This document shows positions 7,915-15,845 of a stretch of 64,000 bases of DNA, one piece after another. The stretch covers positions 186,001 to 250,000 of the forward strand of contig CAWKLE010000004.1 of NCBI GenBank assembly GCA_963850415.1, written 5' to 3'. The notes below the pieces were generated by a model. The model was given only the letters and a program-made list of their open reading frames with translations, was not told where the DNA came from and searched no databases. This stretch comes from VAXT01 sp963850415. Its GTDB lineage: Bacteria > Actinomycetota > Thermoleophilia > Gaiellales > Gaiellaceae. Both the position numbers and the translations under genes were made by a program. Every line of letters begins with the position of its first letter. Position 1 is the stretch's first letter.

Positions 7915-8677
7915 AGTCGATGCGGGCCGCCCATTCCGGATGGTCGATGAATGGGTTCCGGTTGCCCTGCCGCTCGAAGATCGCGGCGTTGCGGTGCCGC
8001 TCGTATTCGGAGACGGGCTCGGCCTCGTCCCACTGGAGGAGCGTCGCGATCGCCCCGTCCGAGTAGGGCCGCAGCTCGGGGTAGCGGAGCAGGAAGTAGA
8101 AGGTCGCGCGCGCGACGGCCCCTTTGCCGGCCGCTGGCTCGAACAGGTCCGTCTCCCTCTTGCCGCAGCTCTCGCGAACGACCTCGAGGTAGTCGGGAAA
8201 GTCGGTGTAGGGCGCGTTCCCGCGGAAGCTGTTGCACTTGCGCTCGCAGGTGAAGAGGTGGTGCAAGTCCCCGCGCATCGGCTCGGCGTGGTCGAACCAG
8301 GACTGGCAGACGACGTGCTCGCAGTTGTAGGGCTTCAGCTCCTCTACGGCGGCCTCCGACGCGGCCGTCGCGCGAAGAGAGTCCCGCTCCTCGTGGATCC
8401 GAGCCGCCTCCTCGATCAGTTCAGCGGGGTCGTAGTCGTCCTGCGTGTAAATGCTCCGGACATTCCGGTCGGGCTGGAGATCGACCCAGGGGTAGAGCTC
8501 GGTCGCCGGGTTGTAACGCGGTCGCTCCCGATGCGTGTCGGCGAGCAAGCGCGAAAAGGATTCCCGATCGCTGCCCGCGTAGTAGCGGCCCGCAGCCTCG
8601 TCATCCGCGGGCGCGTCGAAGTACGGCTTCTCTTCCCCCGCCGCGAGACGGCTCAACCCCTCGGAAAGCAGATCCAC
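7898..8677 (-). CDS. Endonuclease I family nuclease
   Basis: 259 residues. The EndA/NucM signature is unmistakable: NCEHVVCQSWF, then MRGDLHHLFTC, then a block with ARATFYFLLRYPE and the C-terminal GNRNPFIDHPE. In this His-Me finger family the HHLF region binds the metal and cleaves DNA and RNA non-specifically. E. coli EndA is periplasmic, but no signal peptide is visible here, so this copy is either cytoplasmic or exported by another route. It converges with the membrane protein gene with a 17-base overlap. Confidence 0.9.
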   Translation of the reverse strand: MDLLSEGLSRLAAGEEKPYFDAPADDEAAGRYYAGSDRESFSRLLADTHRERPRYNPATELYPWVDLQPDRNVRSIYTQDDYDPAELIEEAARIHEERDSLRATAASEAAVEELKPYNCEHVVCQSWFDHAEPMRGDLHHLFTCERKCNSFRGNAPYTDFPDYLEVVRESCGKRETDLFEPAAGKGAVARATFYFLLRYPELRPYSDGAIATLLQWDEAEPVSEYERHRNAAIFERQGNRNPFIDHPEWAARIDFSGPA

Positions 8678-8697
8678 GGGAACAGACTACGACGCGA

Positions 8698-9327
8698 TTA
8701 CGTCTCACGACGTTCGCCTATCTCAGCCGCAATCCGTGCGCCCAGCCGAGCTGGACGGCGAGCTCCACCAGTTGTGCGCGTTCTCAACCGAGCAGGATGG
8801 GGAGCACACGCGAATCGCGCGGCCCAGCCGCCGGCTCTAAGGAGGGCACCGCCACGAAAATCGAGCCTGATGCGTTGGTCCGAGGCGTCTGGCTTAAGTG
8901 ACACGTCACGACCTTCGCGCCACCTTCGAACTGGTCTCGCAACGACGGTTGACCGGCCCTTGCGCGGCACAGTCATGCGGACGCTTTGGCTTTCGGCACC
9001 CGAGATAAGAGGATGGCGAACGCGGCACTCTTCGCTCAGAACAGCTCCGTCCTCGTCTTCAAGCCAAGCGCGGACCCGGCGAGCATGACTGAGTCCGACG
9101 TTCGTAAGCCAGAGTTCCACCTCCCACTGGTCGTCCGGTCGCAGGGTGATCTCGCCCACGTCGACGGCAATTCGAGCCTTGCGCCGATCTCCGAACTCAC
9201 GCCAGCGGAGAACTGCTTGCCAGATTGAGATCCCCAGCGAGGCGATAGCTAGAACCAAGGCGGTCGCAGAGAGGGTGGTCGATTCAGAGGACACCTGAGC
9301 GATTGTCACAGCCAGCGCTGACGGCAA
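8698..9327 (-). CDS. Hypothetical protein with N-terminal membrane anchor
   Basis: 209 residues from a TTG; later GTG starts at 9309 or 9294 are possible. One hydrophobic helix near residues 19-38 is followed by a beta-rich region including WEVELWLTNVGLSHARRV. The last 60 residues are unusually rich in Arg and Ala and do not look like the rest, so a frameshift near residue 150 is possible. No family was recognised. Confidence 0.45.
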   Translation of the reverse strand: MPSALAVTIAQVSSESTTLSATALVLAIASLGISIWQAVLRWREFGDRRKARIAVDVGEITLRPDDQWEVELWLTNVGLSHARRVRAWLEDEDGAVLSEECRVRHPLISGAESQSVRMTVPRKGRSTVVARPVRRWREGRDVSLKPDASDQRIRLDFRGGALLRAGGWAARFACAPHPARLRTRTTGGARRPARLGARIAAEIGERRET

Positions 9328-9399
9328 CCCGTCCTGGCAGAAACGATCGGACGGCTCCTCGCCGCTCGTCCGCGCCGAGCAGCCGTGATCTAGAAGGCT

Positions 9400-9957
9400 C
9401 TAGCGTTGACGCTCAACGTCGAGGGCATCGATCAGTTCCTGGCTCTCGGGCGCCTTCGTTGTTGGCTCGACGAGAGCGTCCTGGATCTGCGCGGCCAGGT
9501 CACGAAGACTCTCGAGAACTCGCTGCTTGCGCTCCTCGAGCATCTTCGCCTCGCGCTGGAGCGTCTCGTACCGCTGGACGACCGTTTGCTCAAGCTCGTC
9601 GGCCTTCGCTTGCGCCGCGTCGAGCTGCTCCTTCGACTTCGCCTCCGCGTCGGCGAGAAGCCGACGGGCTTCCTCCTCGACCGTGCGGCGGTGCTGCGTG
9701 CCGTACGAGTCCGCGGCTTCGGTCATGTCGCGCGCGTACTGGTCTGCTTCGGCCTTCGCATGGGCCGCCTCGCTGGTCAGTTCCGTGATCCGTTCCGACG
9801 CCTGCTGCTCCGCCATACGCAGGATGTTGTGCGCCTCGAGGCGCGCCTTGTCGGTGATTTCCTGGGCGGCCGACTCGGCCGCCGCGATGATCGCGTTCAC
9901 CTTCTCGCCGACGGACGGCTGGGCTACTGCCTGCTCTTCCGCTGGACGATCACTCAT
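9400..9957 (-). CDS. Long coiled-coil protein (DivIVA-like architecture)
   Basis: 185 residues, with a helical coiled coil from about 15 to 170 and a perfect ribosome-binding site (AAAGGAGG, five bases before the ATG). The N-terminus SVGEKVNAIIAAAESAAQEI followed by a long Ala/Glu-rich coil resembles DivIVA/GpsB-type or ATP-synthase-b-like scaffold proteins of Actinobacteria. The DivIVA lipid-binding N-domain is not evident, so a direct divisome role is only a suggestion. Confidence 0.7.
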   Translation of the reverse strand: MSDRPAEEQAVAQPSVGEKVNAIIAAAESAAQEITDKARLEAHNILRMAEQQASERITELTSEAAHAKAEADQYARDMTEAADSYGTQHRRTVEEEARRLLADAEAKSKEQLDAAQAKADELEQTVVQRYETLQREAKMLEERKQRVLESLRDLAAQIQDALVEPTTKAPESQELIDALDVERQR

Positions 9958-10062
9958 CGATCCTCCTTTGTTCGAGCCACAGGGGCGCCGAGGTTAGTGG
10001 CTCCACGCACGATTTGCAACTTGTAACGCGGAAATGTCGCGCCGGAGTCATACGATCGAGCC

Positions 10063-11190
10063 GTGCGGCCTCCGCCCCACCGGCTCGATCGGCTCCCGCA
10101 GCAGTACTTCACAGCGCTCCTGGCGAAGGTCTCCGAGCACGCCGCGCTCGACGGGGAGCCGCTCGTCGACCTCGGGCGCGGGAACCCCGAGGTCGGGCCG
10201 CCGCAGCACGTGATCGACGCGCTCGCCGAGGCGGCGAACCAGCCGTCCGCTCACGGGTACCCGCCGTTTCGGGGGTTGCCCGCGATGCGGGAGGCGATCG
10301 CGGCTCGCTACTCCGAGGTCTACGGCGTCGAGCTCGACCCGGACACCGAGGTCACGATCATGCCCGGGACGAAGACGGCGATCTGCGAGCTCGCGCTCGT
10401 CACGGCTGAGCGCGGGCAGACGATCGTCCTCCCCGACCCCTACTACCCCGACTACCCGTCCGGGCCCGCGCTCGCCGGGGCCGCGACCGGATACGTGCCG
10501 CTCGATCGCGAGGCCGGCTGGGCTCCCGACTTCGACGCTGCGCCGCGCGACGACGTCGCCGCGGTCTTCCTCAACTTCCCGTCCAACCCGTGCGCGGTCT
10601 GCGTGCCCGACGGGACCTTCGCGGCCGCGGTCGAGTACGGGAACCAGACTGGCGCGCTCGTCGTCCACGACTTCGCATACGGGGACATCGTCTTCGACGG
10701 GCGGCGGCCGCAGAGCTTCCTCACGGAGCCGGGCGCGAAGGAGGTCGGCGTCGAGATGTTCTCGATGTCGAAGACCTACGGGATGGCCGGCTGGCGGCTC
10801 GGGTTTGTCGTCGGCAACGCGGAGATCGTGTCGCGGCTCGACCTGCTCGCCGACCACGCTCGCGTCGGGATCTTCATGCCCGTGCAGCAGGCGGGGATCG
10901 CGGCGCTGACCGGGCCGCAGGACTCCGTCGCCGAGCGCGTCGAGACGTACCGCCGCCGCCGCGAACGCGTGCGCGAGGTTCTCCCCCACATCACGTCCGA
11001 GGGCTCGTTCTACCTCTGGTGGGAGCTGCCCGACGGCCTCACGCCGGAGCGGCTGCTCGAGCACCGGGTCGCGGTTGCGCCGGGCGAGGGCTTCGGCCCG
11101 CGCGGCGCTGGCTGGGCTCGGCTATCGCTCGCGGTCACGGACGAGGTGCTCGAGACCGGGCTCGAACGGCTGAGGGGCGCAATCGGCTGA
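10063..11190 (+). CDS. Class I/II PLP-dependent aminotransferase
   Basis: 375 residues, GTG start. Fold-type I features are visible: an N-terminal substrate loop with DLGRGNPEVGPP, the GYPPFRGLPAMREAIA segment, and the PLP lysine K237 in SMSKTYGMAGWRLGF. A FLNFPSNPCA segment carries the conserved asparagine, and HDFAYGDI carries the PLP-ring aspartate. It resembles PatA/DapC-type succinyldiaminopimelate or aromatic/aspartate aminotransferases; the exact substrate cannot be fixed from sequence alone. The following VOC gene is 25 bases away and could be cotranscribed. Confidence 0.87.
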   Translation: MRPPPHRLDRLPQQYFTALLAKVSEHAALDGEPLVDLGRGNPEVGPPQHVIDALAEAANQPSAHGYPPFRGLPAMREAIAARYSEVYGVELDPDTEVTIMPGTKTAICELALVTAERGQTIVLPDPYYPDYPSGPALAGAATGYVPLDREAGWAPDFDAAPRDDVAAVFLNFPSNPCAVCVPDGTFAAAVEYGNQTGALVVHDFAYGDIVFDGRRPQSFLTEPGAKEVGVEMFSMSKTYGMAGWRLGFVVGNAEIVSRLDLLADHARVGIFMPVQQAGIAALTGPQDSVAERVETYRRRRERVREVLPHITSEGSFYLWWELPDGLTPERLLEHRVAVAPGEGFGPRGAGWARLSLAVTDEVLETGLERLRGAIG

Positions 11191-11215
11191 GCAGCCGTTC
11201 GCTACGCTCTCAGCG

Positions 11216-11650
11216 GTGTTGACGAACCGTTCTGCACCCCCCGCCACCGTCACTCCGGTGCTGGTCTACCCGGACGTGCGAGCCGCCGTGGAGTGGTTGG
11301 AGTCCGCCTTCGGATTCGCGGAGCGGGTGCGGATCGGAGACGCGCACCGCGCTCAGTTGCGTGTTGGATCGGACGGTGCCGTCGTCGTCGCCGATGTCCA
11401 CGGCGATCACGTGGCGCCGGGTGCGGGCGTCGTCACGCATGTCCTCAAGGTGCGCGTGCCGGACGTCGACGAAGCTTTCGCTCGGGCCCGCGATTTCGGC
11501 GCCCGCGTCCTCCAGGAACCACGAACATGGGAATACGGCGAGCGTTCGTGCTTCATCGAGGACCTGGGCGGTCATCGCTGGGAACTGAGCCAGACGGTGC
11601 GCGATGTCGAGCCCGAGGAATGGGGCGGCACGACGGTCGCACCCTGGTAA
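11216..11650 (+). CDS. VOC family (glyoxalase/bleomycin-resistance-like) protein
   Basis: 144 residues, GTG start. Two beta-alpha-beta-beta-beta modules are visible, starting TPVLVYPDVRAAVEWLESAF and VLKVRVPDVDEAFARARDFG. This paired-module layout is the vicinal oxygen chelate fold (glyoxalase, antibiotic-binding and dioxygenase proteins). Histidine and glutamate candidates for metal binding exist (e.g. HRWEL near the C-terminus). The PIN-domain gene follows with zero spacing. Confidence 0.75.
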   Translation: MLTNRSAPPATVTPVLVYPDVRAAVEWLESAFGFAERVRIGDAHRAQLRVGSDGAVVVADVHGDHVAPGAGVVTHVLKVRVPDVDEAFARARDFGARVLQEPRTWEYGERSCFIEDLGGHRWELSQTVRDVEPEEWGGTTVAPW

Positions 11651-12052
11651 GTGACCCGGTTCGTCGTCGATTGCGACACATTGCTGGGGATTGCGGCTGG
11701 CGAGATCGAGGTCGCCGCCGAGCACAAGCTGGTCGCGCCGACGCTCGTCCGCTCGCAGGCGCTGGCGGCGCTGTACGAGGCAGCCCGCCGGGGTGAGCTT
11801 TCGGCCGCCGAGGGGATCGAGCGGGTGACGCGGATCAACTCGCTGAAGGTACGCTTCCTGGGCGACAAGGTGCTACAGCGGATGGCGTGGAGGGTCGCGG
11901 ACGAGCTGGGTTGGGAGACGACGTACGACGCCGAGTTCGTGGCGCTGACGCGGCTCCAGGCGGACGCCTTCGTCACGTCCGACCGCGGTCTGGCGCAGGC
12001 GGTCTCCGGGCTGGTCGAGACGGCGACGATCGACGCACTGCGCACGGCCTGA
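11651..12052 (+). CDS. PIN-domain protein (VapC-like)
   Basis: 133 residues, GTG start directly after the VOC stop. Aspartates in VVDCDTLLGI and a C-terminal ADAFVTSDRGLA match the acidic residues that hold Mg2+ in PIN-domain RNases. The middle has the usual helix with LVRSQALAALYEAAR. No small antitoxin gene is adjacent, so it may be an orphan toxin or an unrelated nuclease of the PIN superfamily. Confidence 0.7.
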   Translation: MTRFVVDCDTLLGIAAGEIEVAAEHKLVAPTLVRSQALAALYEAARRGELSAAEGIERVTRINSLKVRFLGDKVLQRMAWRVADELGWETTYDAEFVALTRLQADAFVTSDRGLAQAVSGLVETATIDALRTA

Positions 12053-12096
12053 ACGGCTAACGTCCGGCTGTCCGAGATACGCGACCAGGGGGAGCC

Positions 12097-12654
12097 ATGA
12101 CGACACTCGAGAACCGCCCGAACACCGCACTGCTCGTGATCGACGTGCAGAACGGCGTCGTGGGCGAGGCCTACGACCGGGACACCGTCGTCGCGAATGT
12201 CGGCGCCGTCGTCGAGAAAGCTCGCGCAGCGGAGGTTCCGGTCGTCTGGGTGCAGCACTCGAGCGACAACCTCGCCGAGGGAAGCGAGCAATGGAAGATC
12301 GTCCCGGAGTTGAGCCCGGACGACAGCGAGCCGCTCGTCCCCAAGCGGTATCCGGACTCGTTCGAGGAGTCGACGCTCGAGCCCGTGCTCGCCGACCTCG
12401 CCGTCGGGCGCCTCGTCGTCGTCGGCGCGCAGACGGACGAATGCGTTCGCTCCACGCTACACGGCGCACTCGTTCGCGGCTACGACGCGACGCTCGTCAG
12501 CGATGCGCACACGACCGAGGATCTCTCGACCTGGGGCGCGCCGCCGCCGGAGCTCGTCATCGCGCACACTAATCTCTATTGGGGCAACCATGAGGCTCCG
12601 GGGCGGACGGCCGGCACGGTCGAGGCGAAGGACGTCGACTTCGCAGCGTCCTGA
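12097..12654 (+). CDS. Isochorismatase-family cysteine hydrolase
   Basis: 185 residues, with a GGGGGAG ribosome-binding site. The Asp-Lys-Cys triad of the isochorismatase/nicotinamidase superfamily is present: D16 in LLVIDVQNG, K83 in LVPKRYPDSF and C116 in GAQTDECVRS. Members cleave amide or ester bonds in small molecules such as nicotinamide or carbamoyl-sarcosine; the substrate here is unassigned. Tail residues 150-185 are longer than in compact nicotinamidases. Confidence 0.85.
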   Translation: MTTLENRPNTALLVIDVQNGVVGEAYDRDTVVANVGAVVEKARAAEVPVVWVQHSSDNLAEGSEQWKIVPELSPDDSEPLVPKRYPDSFEESTLEPVLADLAVGRLVVVGAQTDECVRSTLHGALVRGYDATLVSDAHTTEDLSTWGAPPPELVIAHTNLYWGNHEAPGRTAGTVEAKDVDFAAS

Positions 12655-12684
12655 CCTGTTTGGGCCAGGCCTTACAGTTACGCC

Positions 12685-13068
12685 ATGGAAGGCTCCACGC
12701 GCGAGACCGACTTCTTCGCGCTCGGCAAACCGGGGTCCGAGGCGTTCGCCGGGCTCGAGACTTTCCCGAACCCCGGCGTCTCGCACGTCGAGATGACGTC
12801 TGATGAGCTGACCGCCCTCGGGCCGGTCAATGCTCAGCCCGATCTCTACGTCGCGAAGCTCGAGTACTGGCCCGGTCCGCTGTGCATCGAGTCGAAGTCG
12901 CTCAAGCTGTACCTGAACGGCTTCCGCAACGAGGAGCAGTTCGGCGAGACGCTGGCCGTCCGCATCCGCGACGACGCGGCACAGGCGCTCCAGCTTCCGC
13001 CCGACAAGGTTCGCGTCACTCTGAGACAGAAGTCGCGCGGTGGGATCGTGATCACCGCAACCGCCTGA
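12685..13068 (+). CDS. QueF-like T-fold protein lacking catalytic Cys and His
   Basis: 127 residues aligned end to end with the short QueF (preQ0 nitrile reductase) type of B. subtilis. The substrate-binding motif IESKSLKLYLNGFRN and the downstream Glu (E88) are present. However, the catalytic cysteine of the TSLCP-x-TGQPD motif is Gly here (G46, TALGPVNAQPD) and the His of FHE is Gly (G87, FGE). Asp D53 is kept. Without the nucleophile it should not reduce nitriles by the usual thioimide route, so a changed or lost function is likely. No queCDE genes are nearby. Confidence 0.75.
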   Translation: MEGSTRETDFFALGKPGSEAFAGLETFPNPGVSHVEMTSDELTALGPVNAQPDLYVAKLEYWPGPLCIESKSLKLYLNGFRNEEQFGETLAVRIRDDAAQALQLPPDKVRVTLRQKSRGGIVITATA

Positions 13069-13079
13069 ATGCGGCCTCG

Positions 13080-14243
13080 ATGAGCGCTGCGCGCCGGCTC
13101 GCGCTCAGCCGGCTCGCGTCGCTGACCGCAGGCTCGGCGGCGTACATCGCGCTGATCTCGGCGATCTACAACGAAACCGGGTCGGCGCTCTGGGTCTCGG
13201 CGGCGCTGTTCTTCGGCGTCGTCGGCTCGGTGGTCGGGGCGCCCGCCGCCGGGTGGATCGGCGACCGGTTCGAGCGGCGGCGCGTGATGGTCGGCTCCGA
13301 TCTCGCAGCGGCTGTGGTGGCTGGAGCGATGGCGCTGACGATCGACTCCGCGCTCGCGCTCGTCCTGCTCTTCGGGCTGCTCGCGGTCGTCGAGAGCCCG
13401 TTCGAGCCTGCCTCGGCCTCGGCGATGCCGAACCTCGTGCCGCCGGAGTCGCTCCCCCGCGCGAACGCGCTCGTGGCCGCCACGTCCTCCGCCTCGTACC
13501 TGCTCGGGCCGCTCCTCGGCGGGCTGCTCCTCGGTGCGGGCGCGTCGGCACCGCAGCTGCTCGCTGTGGATGCGGCGAGCTTCGTCGTCTCGGCCGCGCT
13601 CGTCGTCTCGATCCGGCGCCCGTTCGGGCTCGGCGGCGGCACGGAGTCGGAGCCGGGAGTGTGGGCCGGCGTGCGCCTGATCGTGCGCGAACCCGTCCTG
13701 CGCGTGCTGATCGCGGCGTCGATCGTCTCGCTGCTCGGGATGGGGATGGTGAACGTGGCGAACTACCCGCTCTCGATCCACCTCGGCGGCGGCACCGAGG
13801 GCTACGGCGCGCTGGAGGCGCTGCTCGGCGGAGGCGGGCTCCTTGGCGCCGCGATCGCCGCGCGGATGCTGAGCGCGAGTCGCGCGCCGCTGATCGTCAC
13901 GGTCACGTTCGCCGTCTCGGGCCTCGGTCTCCTGCTCGCCGGGCTCGCGCCCGTGCTGGCAGTCGCGCTCGCAGGGATGGCGATCGCGGGCGCGGGGCGC
14001 GGGCTCGGGGATGTGGCCGACACGACGCTCGTTCAGGCCCGCACGGACGACGCCCGCCGCAGTCGCGTCTTCGCGGCTCAGGACGGCGCGGCGCACGCGG
14101 CATACAGCGCGGCAATGCTCGCCGGCGGCCTCATCGTGGCCACTGCGGGTGCGCGCGCGGCCGTCGTCACGGCAGGCGGATGCGGCCTCGCGGCGGCGCT
14201 GGTTGCAAGCCGCATGCTCCGGGGTAGGAGAATTGCGACGTGA
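13080..14243 (+). CDS. MFS transporter
   Basis: 387 residues from the ATG at 13080. Twelve hydrophobic segments are visible, with the loop 2-3 signature GWIGDRFERRRVMVGSD of the major facilitator superfamily. The overall pattern resembles drug or siderophore exporters in the TCR/Bcr branch. The start lies 12 bases after the QueF-like stop, and the downstream membrane gene overlaps by four bases (GTGA), indicating one transcription unit. Confidence 0.8.
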   Translation: MSAARRLALSRLASLTAGSAAYIALISAIYNETGSALWVSAALFFGVVGSVVGAPAAGWIGDRFERRRVMVGSDLAAAVVAGAMALTIDSALALVLLFGLLAVVESPFEPASASAMPNLVPPESLPRANALVAATSSASYLLGPLLGGLLLGAGASAPQLLAVDAASFVVSAALVVSIRRPFGLGGGTESEPGVWAGVRLIVREPVLRVLIAASIVSLLGMGMVNVANYPLSIHLGGGTEGYGALEALLGGGGLLGAAIAARMLSASRAPLIVTVTFAVSGLGLLLAGLAPVLAVALAGMAIAGAGRGLGDVADTTLVQARTDDARRSRVFAAQDGAAHAAYSAAMLAGGLIVATAGARAAVVTAGGCGLAAALVASRMLRGRRIAT

Positions 14244-14896
14244 ACCGCCTCGAGGAACGCCTCGCGCCCCTCGACGGCATTGCGGCCGTGATCCTCTGGG
14301 TAGCCGGTGTCGTCGTCCTGCAGGGCCCTGCCCACCAGCCGCACTCCGACGCTTCGGGTGCCCGTGCGCTCCAGTTCTTCCAGGATCACACCGGCACGAT
14401 CCTCGCCGGGACGACCCTCTTCGCGCTCGGGACGCTCTTCTTCCTCTGGTTCCTCGGGCTGATCCGCGCCCAGCTCGGGCCGGCCGAGGGAGGGACGCGA
14501 CGGGTGAGCTCGATCGCGTACGCCGCCGGGATCGTGATGGCGATCTCGCTGCTCCTCGTCTCGGCGGCGCACGCGGCCGGGGCGATAAACAACGTGCACC
14601 TCTCGCCGGATGCGGCGCAGGTCTACCTCGGGATCTCGGCGGGCTTCTATTACGCGGCCGGGCTGTCCGGCGCGGTGTTCCTCCTGGCCACCGGCCTGAC
14701 CTCCCTCGGGACGGGCGCGTTTCCGGTCTGGCTCGGCTGGGCGAGCATCGGCCTCGCGGTCTGGCTCCTGATCGTGCCGATCGCCTGGATCGCGCTCGTC
14801 TACGTCTTCCCGCTGTGGCTGATCGCGGTCAGCGTTCTGCTCTGGACTCGATCGAGAAGCGATTCCCGTCAGGATCCCGCGCATCGAACACCCTGA
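14240..14896 (+). CDS. Multi-pass membrane protein of unknown function
   Basis: 218 residues, GTG start within the stop of the MFS gene (GTGA overlap, so translational coupling). About six hydrophobic segments with a HSDASGARALQFF loop near residues 35-47 and a basic C-terminal tail. Actinobacterial proteins of this layout are annotated only as hypothetical. Its last 68 bases overlap the convergent VOC gene. Confidence 0.6.
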   Translation: MNRLEERLAPLDGIAAVILWVAGVVVLQGPAHQPHSDASGARALQFFQDHTGTILAGTTLFALGTLFFLWFLGLIRAQLGPAEGGTRRVSSIAYAAGIVMAISLLLVSAAHAAGAINNVHLSPDAAQVYLGISAGFYYAAGLSGAVFLLATGLTSLGTGAFPVWLGWASIGLAVWLLIVPIAWIALVYVFPLWLIAVSVLLWTRSRSDSRQDPAHRTP

Positions 14897-15155
14897 GGCC
14901 CTGGGCCGGCTCGCGGATCTCGGTCATCTCGACCCCTGCTGCTGCCAGCCGCTCGCGCTCAGCATCGAGATCGCCGGTGAGAAAGGTCGGGTCGGGCGCC
15001 TCCGAGCCGGCGTGCAGGGCGAGGGTGCAAGCGCCGGTGCGGAAAGTCGTCCAGTGCTCGCTCTCGTACTCCGGCTCGAGGCCGAGCGTGTCCCGGTAGA
15101 ACGCGGTCGCGCCGGCCATGTCCTGGGTGTAAACGACGACCTCGACTAGCTCCAT
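14829..15155 (-). CDS. VOC family (glyoxalase-like) protein
   Basis: 108 residues from the ATG at 15155. Typical single-domain VOC protein: begins VEVVVYTQDMAGATAFYRD, with DPDGNRFSIES near the C-terminus. Such proteins chelate a divalent metal and act on small electrophiles or bind antibiotics; function is not specified. The upstream extension of the frame is not coding. It shares 68 bases with the opposite-strand membrane protein gene. Confidence 0.75.
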   Translation of the reverse strand: MELVEVVVYTQDMAGATAFYRDTLGLEPEYESEHWTTFRTGACTLALHAGSEAPDPTFLTGDLDAERERLAAAGVEMTEIREPAQGLRVFDARDPDGNRFSIESRAER

Positions 15156-15169
15156 GCGCAGGAGCCTAC

Positions 15170-15688
15170 TCAGCTCGCCGGGCCGCTCGACATCGACCTC
15201 ATCGGGTTGAAGCCCGCGAGCGGGCACGCGCCCCAGAGGCCCTTGCCGCCGGACTTGGCCTCTCCTGCAGCGCGAAGCAGCTGCTCGGCGTAGCGACCTC
15301 GCCGGCCGTCGAAGAACCAGACGCCTGCGGCGCCATCGCGGACGAGTGTCAGGTTCACGTCCTCGTCGCCCTTCCAGACGTACGCGAGCTTGCGGCGGTA
15401 CTGGTCGACCTGGTCGAGCTTCGGATCCTGCTCGATGCGTACGTGCGTGCCGGCGGGAATCAGCCGGCGCGTGAGCGCGCTCGCCTGGTCGCCGTAGCAC
15501 TCGACGTGCTTCTCGGGCGTGTCGATCTGTACGAGCCGGACGCGCTGGCCGCCGACGAGCTCGATCGTGTCCCCGTCGATCACACTGGCCACGACGGCGT
15601 TCTCCTTCGAGCCGCCTCGCGTGAGGAAGGCGAACGCGGCCAGCGCGAGCACGCCCAGCAGGACAGCGGCGACGAGGCCTCGCGACAT
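15170..15688 (-). CDS. Membrane-anchored thermonuclease family protein
   Basis: 172 residues. An N-terminal hydrophobic helix (about residues 5-22) acts as signal anchor, so the nuclease domain is probably outside the membrane. The staphylococcal-nuclease fold is clear: SVIDGDTIELVGG, RLVQIDTPE with the catalytic Arg (R51) and Glu (E59) in the correct spacing, and a second Arg (R99) in QYRRKLAYVW. A PMRSMSSGPAS tail ends the protein. Likely a secreted or surface DNase/RNase. Confidence 0.85.
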   Translation of the reverse strand: MSRGLVAAVLLGVLALAAFAFLTRGGSKENAVVASVIDGDTIELVGGQRVRLVQIDTPEKHVECYGDQASALTRRLIPAGTHVRIEQDPKLDQVDQYRRKLAYVWKGDEDVNLTLVRDGAAGVWFFDGRRGRYAEQLLRAAGEAKSGGKGLWGACPLAGFNPMRSMSSGPAS

Positions 15689-15845
15689 GCGTCTGAGAAT
15701 CGCAGAGAGACAGGCGTTCGACCGCTCTCATGCACGTTTTGGCGCAATCTAGAGCTATTCTCGATGCATCGCCGCCCGAGCCCTGCACCCGACGCCGTCG
15801 CTGATTCCGGCCGCCGCCGCGCTGATCTACGTCGCCAGCCTGACG

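Noticed and set aside
11651..12052. Toxin-antitoxin module at the PIN-domain gene
   Set aside because: No short antitoxin gene upstream; the neighbours are a VOC protein and an isochorismatase-like enzyme.
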